DNA of 15,306 bases from contig DLPA01000027.1 of the NCBI GenBank assembly GCA_002479815.1, positions 598 through 15,903 on the forward strand. Direction: 5' to 3'. Positions 1-6,203 of this stretch are shown here, piece after piece. Below the pieces are notes generated by a model, which saw only the letters and a list, made by a program, of their open reading frames with translations, searched no databases and had not been told where the DNA came from. Position 1 is the stretch's first letter. Every line of letters starts with the position of its first letter. The position numbers were made by a program, and so were the translations under genes. The DNA is from a bacterium UBA7470. Its GTDB lineage: Bacteria > Pseudomonadota > Gammaproteobacteria > Burkholderiales > Burkholderiaceae_C.

Positions 1-615
1 ATGATTGCAGGCCCGAGCGAAATTTTGGTCTTGGCCGACGGCACGACGCCGCCCGCGTGGGTGGCGATGGATTTGTTCAGCCAAGCCGAGCACGACGAGC
101 TGGCGCAAAGCATCCTGCTGTGCCCCGATGCCGCGTACATCGCCGCCGTGCAAGCCGAAATCGACCGCCTGCTGCCCACCCTACCCCGCGCCACCATCAT
201 CGCCAAGAGCTTGAACGACCGTGGCGCGATGATCCTCACCCGCAGCATGGAAGAAGCCTGCGATCTGTCCAACCGCGTTGCGCCCGAGCATTTGGAAGTC
301 TCCAGCCGTGACCCGCACCGCTGGGAGCCGCTGCTGCGCCATGCCGGAGCCATCTTCCTCGGCGCCTACACCAGCGAATCTTTGGGCGACTACTGCGCTG
401 GCCCCAACCACGTTCTGCCCACCAGCGGCACAGCCCGCTTCAGCTCGCCACTGGGGGTGTATGACTTCCAAAAACGCTCCAGCCTGATCGAGGTCAGCGA
501 ACAAGGCGCACAAACCTTGGGCCACATCGCCGCCGAACTTGCTTACGGCGAAGGTCTGCAAGCCCACGCCCGCGCCGCCGAACTGCGCTTGAACCCTGTG
601 CCTGCGATGCGGTAG
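1..615 (+). CDS. hisD: Histidinol dehydrogenase, C-terminal part (5' end outside window)
   Basis: This is the last 204 residues of histidinol dehydrogenase, the zinc enzyme that oxidises L-histidinol to L-histidine in two NAD-dependent steps at the end of histidine biosynthesis. The frame is open at the window edge; the first ATG is internal, because it falls in the conserved AGPSEILVLADG segment that lies mid-protein in the family (about 434 residues in E. coli). Visible active-site positions by family comparison are Gln28 and His31 in SQAEHD (zinc ligands), Glu96-His97 in APEHLE (catalytic pair), Asp130 in GDYCAGPNHVLPT and His189 in EGLQAHA (remaining zinc ligands). All key residues expected in this half are present, so the enzyme appears functional. 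It ends with TAG at 613-615, 17 nt before repeat element 1, and no other his gene follows in this window. Confidence 0.97.
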   Translation: MIAGPSEILVLADGTTPPAWVAMDLFSQAEHDELAQSILLCPDAAYIAAVQAEIDRLLPTLPRATIIAKSLNDRGAMILTRSMEEACDLSNRVAPEHLEVSSRDPHRWEPLLRHAGAIFLGAYTSESLGDYCAGPNHVLPTSGTARFSSPLGVYDFQKRSSLIEVSEQGAQTLGHIAAELAYGEGLQAHARAAELRLNPVPAMR

Positions 616-632
616 ATTCATACAAATTTCGC

Positions 633-860
633 AGTAAAAAAAGTGAGCTGCTTACGCAAGTAATACGGGGATTTTTTGATTTTTTATGCTCAAAAAGCAG
701 CGAAAATTCTTAAAAAACAGGCTGTCAATCGCATATTTCACCTGGAAAAGGCGATTTTGAGGTTCAAACAGCTGTTTTTCTGAGGAAATAAAGCTTTTTT
801 TATTGATTAAATCAATCAAACAGCTACTATTCCTTGCGTAAGCAGCTCATATTTTTTACT
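633..860. repeat. 228-bp element with terminal inverted repeats (copy 1, MITE-like)
   Basis: The element is bounded by inverted ends of about 28 bp. The left end is 633-660 and the right end is 833-860; they match at 26 of 28 positions and share the core TGAGCTGCTTACGCAAG. A second copy at 12183-12410 has the same length and the same orientation: the left 36 bp differ at only two positions and the right 28 bp at three. The interiors are strongly diverged. The element is visibly richer in A+T than the flanking genes, contains no convincing reading frame, and includes a perfect 12-bp palindrome AAACAGCTGTTT (766-777). It fills the space between hisD and the convergent gene at 953-1435. No clear target duplication is seen. 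The structure suggests a miniature inverted-repeat element or a family of intergenic repeats; that it moves or moved is an inference. Confidence 0.8.
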
Positions 861-905
861 ATTCTTTTTAAAAGCTGTAGATCCATTGCTGCGCTTTCAA
901 ACGCA

Positions 906-942
906 GCCTTCTGGCAAGCGCGATGTGCGCTTGCCAGAAGGC
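906..942 (-). terminator. Perfect 16-bp hairpin downstream of the small minus-strand gene
   Basis: GCCTTCTGGCAAGCGC (906-921) and its exact complement (927-942) flank a five-base loop. It starts 10 nt beyond the stop codon of the gene at 953-1435, where a terminator is expected. There is no T run after the stem on either strand, so it is not a textbook intrinsic terminator. It may instead protect the 3' end of the mRNA, or belong to the same repeat-rich intergenic region as element 1. Confidence 0.5.
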
Positions 943-952
943 CATTGAGAGG

Positions 953-1435
953 TCACCAGTCGCCCCGATGACGAGATTGAGGGTAGCGATGGGCATAAGG
1001 ATCGGGGTAGCGGTGACCTTCATAGCGGTAACCGTACCCGTGAGAATGAGGGTGATGGCGGTGGTGGCGACGCTCGTCCCAACGAGGATCACGGGGGTAT
1101 TCGACCACCGCCACAGGTGGGGCGGGCATGATGTACGCAGGGGGACGATGCACCACGACAGGGGGGCGATAGACCGGCACAGGCTCACGGTACACGACCA
1201 CAGGCGGTTCGGTGCGGGCGTGCACCACGCCACCGGGTACGTTGACCCCAATCGACCAGTACACATCGCGGGCATGGGCAACTTGCAAGCCTGTGCTCGC
1301 GGCCCAACCGATCAAGGCCAAGACACAAACGCCCACCCAGTACAGCAAAGATACAGACATACGAGAGGCCGAGGACGGCGACTGAGACGCTGCCGGGGCA
1401 GAGGGTACAAACGAGGCTTCAGGCATACGGGACAT
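953..1435 (-). CDS. Hypothetical signal-anchored or secreted protein with Pro/Val segment and His/Tyr/Arg-rich tail
   Basis: This 160-residue protein is not one I can assign to a named function. Residues 1-28 are Ser/Ala-rich. Residues about 29-50 form one hydrophobic segment, followed by AHA|RD at 53-57, which resembles a signal peptidase I site. Residues 58-72 read YWSIGVNVPGGVV, and 77-112 are rich in Pro, Val and Tyr. The tail from about 118 is dense in His, Arg, Tyr and Gly (for example RRHHRHHPHSHGYGYRY). This layout resembles small Burkholderiales envelope proteins sometimes called PXPV-repeat proteins; that link is from memory of the pattern. The ATG at 1435 is chosen because GGAG lies 8 nt upstream. 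An internal Met at residue 26 would give a more compact signal peptide but has no Shine-Dalgarno sequence. The His-rich tail could bind metal, which is speculative. Confidence 0.72.
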   Translation of the reverse strand: MSRMPEASFVPSAPAASQSPSSASRMSVSLLYWVGVCVLALIGWAASTGLQVAHARDVYWSIGVNVPGGVVHARTEPPVVVYREPVPVYRPPVVVHRPPAYIMPAPPVAVVEYPRDPRWDERRHHRHHPHSHGYGYRYEGHRYPDPYAHRYPQSRHRGDW

Positions 1436-1451
1436 GGTTCAGACTCCTAAA

Positions 1452-1502
1452 CATCAAACCACAACACAGGCAGAGCAGGCGAATGAGGGGGTGGGTTTGA
1501 TG
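1452..1502. promoter_or_regulatory. 9-bp inverted repeat upstream of the small minus-strand gene
   Basis: CATCAAACC at 1452-1460 and its exact complement GGTTTGATG at 1494-1502 are separated by 33 bp. They lie just upstream of the minus-strand gene that starts at 1435, in its likely promoter region. The spacing is compatible with a pair of half-sites for a DNA-binding protein, but I see no clear -35/-10 pair and cannot exclude chance. Confidence 0.25.
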
Positions 1503-1578
1503 GCTTGTATTTCACAGCGAAACGCGGGCGCTGCAAATACTTTGGGGTGCCAAACCGTTGCCAAACGTAACAGGCGGC

Positions 1579-1595
1579 GGCGATTTTGTATCGCC
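1579..1595 (-). terminator. Small hairpin downstream of the RsmI-like methyltransferase gene
   Basis: GGCGAT (1579-1584) pairs with ATCGCC (1590-1595) around a five-base loop, 22 nt beyond the minus-strand stop codon at 1617-1619. No T run follows it on the minus strand, so function as a terminator is weakly supported. Confidence 0.22.
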
Positions 1596-1616
1596 CAATT
1601 CAAAGATGCCCTGCCG

Positions 1617-2453
1617 CTACACCCCCATCAAAAACACAGCGGGGTGTTTGAGCGCCAGCTCAGGAGCCTGTGCTTTCCAGTCTTTGACGCTGGCGCTGAA
1701 GTGCGGGCGTGTGTGGGGGGCGGAGGGCTGCTTGAGCGTCATGCCGCACATCACCGCCAAACGGGTGTCGGGGCGCAGGTGTTGCAAGGCGGTTTGCAAG
1801 ACAGCGGCATTGCGGTAGGGGGTTTCTATCCAGATCTGCGTTTGCCCGCTTTGATGGGCTATCGCCTCTAAAGCCTTGAGTTTTTGCAGCCGCAAGCCGC
1901 TGTCTTGCGGCAGATAGCCGACAAAGGCAAAGTGTTGGCCATTCATGCCGCTCGCAGCCAAGGCCAGCATGAGGGAAATCGGCCCCACCAGCGGTTCTAC
2001 AGGTAGGCCGAGGGCGTGGGCCGCTCGGACGACGGAAGACCCCGGATCGGCAATGGCGGGCATACCCGCTTCGCTCACCAGCCCCATGTCGTGCCCTTGC
2101 AAGGCGGGGGCCAGCAAGCGGCGGGGGTCAAAGCCGAGGGGCTGTTTCTGGGCTTGGTGGTCGCCCTGTTTGTGGACATGGCGCGGCAGCTCTTGGATGT
2201 CGATTTGCTGCAAGGGCGTGCTTAAAGGGTGGTGGGGGGCGACCCGTTGTAAAAACGCGCGGGTGCTTTTGGCGTTTTCTGTGACCCAGTAGCCCAGTCG
2301 CGCCGCCACGGTCAACACGCCCTCGGGCAAGACCTCGGTGATGGAACACCATTGTGCTTTGTCGCAGCCAAAGTCCAAGGGGGTGGGTACCAAATAGAGC
2401 GTGCCCTTGCTTTGATGGGAGGGCGTGGTGGTGGAAGCGGGTGAAGACATCAT
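1617..2453 (-). CDS. RsmI-like SAM-dependent methyltransferase (tetrapyrrole methylase fold)
   Basis: This 278-residue protein belongs to the fold that includes RsmI, the 16S rRNA C1402 2'-O-methyltransferase. Recognisable landmarks are GTLYLVPTPLDFG at 17-29, the glycine-rich SEAGMPAIADPGSSVVRAA at 127-145 (RsmI: SDAGTPGISDPG), PLVGPISLMLALAASGM at 154-170, FAFVGYLP at 175-182 and IETPYRN at 209-215 (RsmI: ETPHR). It departs from true RsmI in two places. The N-terminal ATPIGNL motif is replaced by PTPLDFG, and the RELTK motif after the ETP segment is replaced by CGMTLKQPS. It therefore looks like the RsmI-related paralogue usually annotated only as a SAM-dependent methyltransferase, and its substrate is unknown. 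Its ATG overlaps the maf stop by 4 nt (2450-2453), so the two are probably co-transcribed and translationally coupled. Confidence 0.9.
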   Translation of the reverse strand: MMSSPASTTTPSHQSKGTLYLVPTPLDFGCDKAQWCSITEVLPEGVLTVAARLGYWVTENAKSTRAFLQRVAPHHPLSTPLQQIDIQELPRHVHKQGDHQAQKQPLGFDPRRLLAPALQGHDMGLVSEAGMPAIADPGSSVVRAAHALGLPVEPLVGPISLMLALAASGMNGQHFAFVGYLPQDSGLRLQKLKALEAIAHQSGQTQIWIETPYRNAAVLQTALQHLRPDTRLAVMCGMTLKQPSAPHTRPHFSASVKDWKAQAPELALKHPAVFLMGV

Positions 2454-3064
2454 GCGGCGCTTTTGATTTGGAGGACATCAAAGCCTGCTTGTCTGAGCAA
2501 GCGACAGGTGGCAATCATGGGCAGGCCGATGAGGGCGGTGGGATCGTCCCCCGTCATGCGTTCGAGCAGGGTCACGCCCAAGCTTTCGCTGCGCGCGCTG
2601 CCAGCGCAGTCATAGGGTTGATCGAGGCGCAAGTAGGTTTCTATGTCTTCATCGCTCAGGGGTCTGAAAATCACTTCAACCGGTACGACTTCTACCGCCG
2701 CAAAGCGACTGGCTTGATGGACGACGGCCACCGCCGTCTGAAACACCACACGCTGACCGCTCATCTGCCGCAACTGCCGGACAGCACGTTCGTGTGTGCC
2801 GGGCTTGCCCAAAGGCTGCCCTTGAAAGTCGGCCACTTGGTCACTGCCGATGACCCAAGCGTTGGGAAACTCAGATGCGCCTTTTTCTGCCTTGGCTAAG
2901 GCCAAACGGCGAGCGAGTGCGAGGGGGGCTTCATCGGCGTGAGGGCTTTCATCCACTTCGGGCGCATAGACGGTGAAGGCAAGGGTGAGGCGGTCTAACA
3001 AGGCTTTGCGGTATTTGGACGTGGAGGCCAAGACCAAGCGGGATTCAGTGGGCATAGGGATCAT
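2450..3064 (-). CDS. yceF: Maf/YceF-family nucleotide pyrophosphatase (m7GTP pyrophosphatase type)
   Basis: Maf proteins hydrolyse modified or non-canonical nucleoside triphosphates to the monophosphate and pyrophosphate. This one resembles E. coli YceF (194 residues), whose preferred substrate is 7-methyl-GTP. Numbered from the chosen start (204 residues), visible motifs are LVLASTSKYRKALL at 10-23, APEVDESP at 34-41, IGSDQV with the probable catalytic Asp75, and CAGSARSE followed by GVTLLERMTGDDPTALIGLP, matching YceF's CAGSFKSE and GLP segments. The reading frame stays open upstream to a GTG at 3124, but that extension has no family similarity and nearly reaches the divergent yceD start. 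The ATG at 3064 or the one at 3055 fits the family better; neither has a clear Shine-Dalgarno sequence. The gene leads a two-gene minus-strand unit with the RsmI-like methyltransferase. Confidence 0.92.
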   Translation of the reverse strand: MIPMPTESRLVLASTSKYRKALLDRLTLAFTVYAPEVDESPHADEAPLALARRLALAKAEKGASEFPNAWVIGSDQVADFQGQPLGKPGTHERAVRQLRQMSGQRVVFQTAVAVVHQASRFAAVEVVPVEVIFRPLSDEDIETYLRLDQPYDCAGSARSESLGVTLLERMTGDDPTALIGLPMIATCRLLRQAGFDVLQIKSAA

Positions 3065-3119
3065 GGGAAAGCGAGTGAAGGCAGGGGCGTGGTGCGGCTG
3101 GCGTGAGGCTGAGTTACCG

Positions 3120-3125
3120 TACACT
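3120..3125 (+). promoter_or_regulatory. Possible -10 hexamer for yceD
   Basis: TACACT lies 7 bp upstream of the yceD ATG at 3132. If it is a -10 element, transcription would begin at or next to the start codon, giving an almost leaderless mRNA. This would fit the lack of a Shine-Dalgarno sequence there. No convincing -35 hexamer is present, so support is weak. Confidence 0.2.
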
Positions 3126-3131
3126 TAAACG

Positions 3132-3698
3132 ATGGACTCGACATCACATTTAAGACATATCAATGTAAAGACAGCGGCAAAAGAGGCTAGGCAATGGCGT
3201 GCGGCACTGGTGCAAGCGACAGACGCAGCCACATTGGCCCGAGATTTTCCGCGATTATCACAAGACACGCATGCCAGCCGTCCGATTGCGGCGCTGGAGT
3301 GGAAGGCGCAATTTCAGAACCGATCCGATACCAGCGCCCAACCTCAGGCATGGCTGCATCTAGAAGCAAAAGCCATCGTGCCCTTGACGTGCCAACGCTG
3401 TTTGGACGAGGCTTTGATCTCGCTGGCGGTGGATCGCTGGTTTCGGTTTGAAAAAGACGAAGACAGTGCCGCTGCCCAAGACGAGTGGTCTGAGGAGGAT
3501 GTATTGGCAATGGATCAAGAGTTGGATGTGCTGGAACTGATTGAAGATGAGCTGCTGATGGCCATTCCGATGATTCCCGCGCACGAACAGTGTCCGAGTG
3601 CGGTGAGGCTCCAAGATCAAGACAGCTCGGGCATGGACACAGAGAAAAAAGCACATCCTTTTGCCGTCTTGTCCAAACTGAATCGACCTGCCACCTGA
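3132..3698 (+). CDS. yceD: YceD/DUF177 family 23S rRNA accumulation protein
   Basis: This 188-residue protein belongs to the YceD (DUF177) family, which is needed for normal 23S rRNA accumulation and is almost always encoded next to rpmF. The sequence shows the family's CxxC motif at Cys87/Cys90 (TCQRCLD), the acidic helix LDVLELIEDELLMAIPMIP at about 131-149, a further Cys154 in HEQCP and the C-terminal PFAVLSKL. Length is close to the family norm of about 170-190. The ATG at 3132 is the first start after the divergent maf gene and has no Shine-Dalgarno sequence. Its place immediately upstream of rpmF and the fab genes is the canonical one. The biochemical mechanism in bacteria is not well defined. 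Confidence 0.93.
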   Translation: MDSTSHLRHINVKTAAKEARQWRAALVQATDAATLARDFPRLSQDTHASRPIAALEWKAQFQNRSDTSAQPQAWLHLEAKAIVPLTCQRCLDEALISLAVDRWFRFEKDEDSAAAQDEWSEEDVLAMDQELDVLELIEDELLMAIPMIPAHEQCPSAVRLQDQDSSGMDTEKKAHPFAVLSKLNRPAT

Positions 3699-3730
3699 GC
3701 CACCAAGCATCGTCTTTGAACACGAGCAGT

Positions 3731-3736
3731 TATAAT
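3731..3736 (+). promoter_or_regulatory. Consensus -10 hexamer upstream of rpmF
   Basis: A perfect TATAAT lies 69 bp before the rpmF start, in the short gap after yceD. The expected -35 position (3708-3713) reads CATCGT, which is not a match; a TTGAAC at 3716-3721 is too close. It may be an internal promoter that raises L32 expression, but the absent -35 leaves this uncertain. Confidence 0.4.
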
Positions 3737-3804
3737 GATCGGCTTTGCTTGGTTTGTTGTGGTACGCAAACCGCCTTCTTCATCTATCGTCACAGGAGCC
3801 AGTC

Positions 3805-3987
3805 ATGGCCGTTCAACAAAACAAAAAGTCTCCCTCTAAGCGCGGGATGCACCGTTCACACAATGCCTTGACCAACCCCGGCATTGCAGTCGAACCCACC
3901 ACTGGTGAAGTGCATTTGCGCCACCACGTCAGCCCCACAGGTTTTTACCGTGGACGTAAAGTCGTCAAGACCAAGACCGAGGCTTGA
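3805..3987 (+). CDS. rpmF: 50S ribosomal protein L32
   Basis: This 60-residue protein aligns with E. coli L32 (57 residues): MAVQQNKKSPSKRGMHRSHN at the N-terminus, then HLRHHVSPTGFYRGRKVV near the end. There are no cysteines, so this is the zinc-free form of L32. The ATG at 3805 has AGGAG upstream (acAGGAGccagtcATG), which decides the start; an upstream in-frame start at 3745 lies in the leader and is ignored. An intrinsic terminator follows 20 nt after the stop codon, so L32 can be made as a short mRNA as well as part of the longer plsX-fab transcript. Confidence 0.97.
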   Translation: MAVQQNKKSPSKRGMHRSHNALTNPGIAVEPTTGEVHLRHHVSPTGFYRGRKVVKTKTEA

Positions 3988-4007
3988 TTGCATCTGTCTC
4001 ATGTAAG

Positions 4008-4037
4008 GCCCGCATGAAAAATGCGGGCTTTTCTTTT
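4008..4037 (+). terminator. Intrinsic terminator between rpmF and plsX
   Basis: GCCCGCAT (4008-4015) and ATGCGGGC (4021-4028) form a perfect 8-bp, GC-rich stem with a GAAAA loop, followed directly by TTTTCTTTT (4029-4037). It ends 14 nt before the plsX start codon. It should terminate much of the yceD-rpmF transcription and leave partial read-through into the fatty-acid genes. Confidence 0.88.
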
Positions 4038-4051
4038 GTCTCATTTCCTTA

Positions 4052-5110
4052 ATGAGTCCTTCTTTGTCCACCAATAAGACCATCACCATTGCCGTTGACT
4101 GCATGGGCGGAGATCACGGCTTGCAAATCACTTTGCCGGCGTGCTCTCAATTTTTGCAGCGGTATCCTGAAGTGCATTTGATCTTGGTGGGACGACCAGA
4201 AGCGAAAACAGCCTCCCCGTTTCTCGCCGTACACACGCGCTGCCAGTGGGTAGAGGCGCAGGATGTGGTGGCGATGGACGACACCATAGAAACTGCCTTA
4301 CGCCGCCGCAAAGATTCGTCGATGCGTGTCGCCGTCGAGCAAGTCAAGGCAGGTCATGCGCACGCAGCGGTGTCTGCCGGCAATACAGGGGCATTGATGG
4401 CCATTGCCAGATATGTCCTGAAAACCCTAGAGGGCATCGACAGACCCGCAATTGCCTCCCAATTACCCAATCAGAAAGGCGGGTCCACGACCGTGCTTGA
4501 TTTGGGGGCGAACGTGGATTGCAGTGCCGAAAACTTATTGCAATTTGCCGTCATGGGATCGGCCTTGGTTACAGCTACGACTCAAATTCCGCAGCCCATC
4601 GTGGGCTTGCTCAACATCGGCGAAGAAGCCATCAAAGGCAACGACACCATCAAGCAAGCGGGGGAGTTGTTGCGCATAGCAGCGGCGCAAAATCATCTCA
4701 ATTTTTTTGGCAATGTAGAGGGCAACGATATTTTCAAGGGCACGACCCATATCGTCGTTTGTGATGGCTTTGTGGGGAATGTGGCTTTAAAGGCCAGCGA
4801 GGGCTTGGCCAGCATGATCAGTGGGCTCATCCGGCAAGAGTTTTCTAGAAACTGGTGGACCAAACTGTCTGGCTTAGTTGCTTATCCTGTGTTGACGGCC
4901 TTTAAAAAACGGGTCGATCACCGCCACTACAACGGCGCTGCCTTATTGGGCCTGCGTGGACTGGTGTTTAAAAGTCACGGCTCGGCAGATGCGTTTGCGT
5001 TTGAGCAAGCCTTGAATCGGGCCTATGATGCAGCCCGCAACGGCTTGATTGAAAAGGTACAGGCCCAAATTGCCTCCACCCAGTCGTCCCTGCAAGCACC
5101 CGTCTCTTGA
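4052..5110 (+). CDS. plsX: Phosphate acyltransferase PlsX
   Basis: PlsX converts acyl-ACP and phosphate into acyl-phosphate, the donor that PlsY uses to acylate glycerol-3-phosphate at the membrane. The 352-residue sequence follows E. coli PlsX throughout: AVDCMGGDHG at 14-23, RKDSSMRVAVEQVK, AVSAGNTGALMAIA, LDLGANVDC, LLNIGEEAIKGND, VVCDGFVGNVALK and YNGAALLGLRGLVFKSHG near the C-terminus. The ATG at 4052 has no obvious Shine-Dalgarno sequence, but it is the only good start between the terminator and the first conserved residues. The gene runs into fabH without a gap large enough for a promoter, so the two are probably co-transcribed. Confidence 0.96.
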   Translation: MSPSLSTNKTITIAVDCMGGDHGLQITLPACSQFLQRYPEVHLILVGRPEAKTASPFLAVHTRCQWVEAQDVVAMDDTIETALRRRKDSSMRVAVEQVKAGHAHAAVSAGNTGALMAIARYVLKTLEGIDRPAIASQLPNQKGGSTTVLDLGANVDCSAENLLQFAVMGSALVTATTQIPQPIVGLLNIGEEAIKGNDTIKQAGELLRIAAAQNHLNFFGNVEGNDIFKGTTHIVVCDGFVGNVALKASEGLASMISGLIRQEFSRNWWTKLSGLVAYPVLTAFKKRVDHRHYNGAALLGLRGLVFKSHGSADAFAFEQALNRAYDAARNGLIEKVQAQIASTQSSLQAPVS

Positions 5111-5148
5111 ACTCACTTTCTACGACAAGCGTAGTGACCGCAGCATCT

Positions 5149-6168
5149 ATGACACGTTACGCCAAAATCATCGGCACAGGCAGTGCGTTACCAGCCAAAG
5201 CTCTTTCTAACGGCGATATGGTCGCGCTGCTGGCCACCAAGGGCATCGAGACGTCGGATGAGTGGATCGTTGAACGAACCGGCATTCGCAATCGTCACTT
5301 CATTGAAGATGGCCAATATGCCAGCGATTTGGCGTTTGCCGCATGTGAGTCTGCATTGGGTGCAGCCGCTTGCAAAATTGCTGACATCGACCTCATCATC
5401 GTGGCAACTTCTACGCCGGACATGGTGTTTCCGTCCACCGCGACCATTTTGCAGCGCAAGCTCAGCGAGGCCGCTGTGGCCCGAGGAGAACCGTCGGGCG
5501 CAGGCAGCGCGGCATTTGACGTGCAAGCGGTGTGCAGTGGTTTCATCTATGGCCTAACGGTGGCCGATGCCATGATTAAAGTCGGTTCAGCGCGGCGTGC
5601 CTTGGTGGTGGGTGCCGAAGTGTTTTCGCGCATCCTGGACTTCAACGACAGAACAACGTGTGTGCTGTTTGGTGATGGGGCAGGTGCAGTGGTGCTAGAA
5701 GCGTGTGAACACGAGGGTCAAGGCCCTGGTATTTTGTCCACTGACATCCATGCCGATGGCAAATACACTCCCATTTTGTGCGTGCCTGGATGGGTCGCTG
5801 GCGGTCAAGTCACAGGCGATCCCACCTTAAAAATGGACGGCCAAGCGGTGTTCAAACTGGCGGTTGGGGTTTTAGAGGATGCGGCTAAAACTGCACTGGC
5901 CCGTGCAGGCATGAGCACCCAAGACATTGATTGGTTGATTCCTCACCAAGCCAATATCCGCATCATGCAGGGTACGGCACGCAAATTGAAACTGCCCCTC
6001 AGCAAAGTCGTGGTCACGGTGGATCAGCACGGCAATACCTCCGCCGCGTCCATCCCATTGGCGTTGGACCATGCGGTCAAGCAAGGCCAAGTGCAACCCG
6101 GCCAAACGCTGCTGCTAGAAGGCGTGGGGGGTGGATTTACTTGGGGTGCTGTGGTCGTCAGAATGTAG
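5149..6168 (+). CDS. fabH: 3-oxoacyl-ACP synthase III (KAS III)
   Basis: FabH starts fatty-acid synthesis by condensing acetyl-CoA with malonyl-ACP. With the ATG at 5149 the protein has 339 residues and begins MTRYAKIIGTGSALP, aligning with E. coli MYTKIIGTGSYLP. The catalytic triad is visible: Cys129 in DVQAVCSGF, His266 in WLIPHQANIRI and Asn296 in QHGNTSAAS. The C-terminus EGVGGGFTWGAVVVRM is canonical. Compared with E. coli there is an insertion of about ten residues, rich in Ala and Gly, just before the AAFDV segment (around residues 105-119). An alternative TTG start at 5107 overlaps the plsX stop (TTGA) and would add 14 residues with no family counterpart; translational coupling there cannot be excluded. 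Confidence 0.95.
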   Translation: MTRYAKIIGTGSALPAKALSNGDMVALLATKGIETSDEWIVERTGIRNRHFIEDGQYASDLAFAACESALGAAACKIADIDLIIVATSTPDMVFPSTATILQRKLSEAAVARGEPSGAGSAAFDVQAVCSGFIYGLTVADAMIKVGSARRALVVGAEVFSRILDFNDRTTCVLFGDGAGAVVLEACEHEGQGPGILSTDIHADGKYTPILCVPGWVAGGQVTGDPTLKMDGQAVFKLAVGVLEDAAKTALARAGMSTQDIDWLIPHQANIRIMQGTARKLKLPLSKVVVTVDQHGNTSAASIPLALDHAVKQGQVQPGQTLLLEGVGGGFTWGAVVVRM

Positions 6169-6203
6169 GTCGTTTTTCTTCAACCATCGAACGATAAGTG
6201 TGA

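Noticed and set aside
923..1450. A 175-codon plus-strand open frame opposite the small minus-strand gene
   Set aside because: Its product has an unnatural composition and no family features. The minus-strand frame has a ribosome binding site, a signal-like segment and a recognisable domain layout, so this is its shadow.
5107..5148. TTG start for fabH overlapping the plsX stop
   Set aside because: The extra 14 residues have no counterpart in FabH, while the ATG at 5149 aligns with the family start. Kept only as an alternative.
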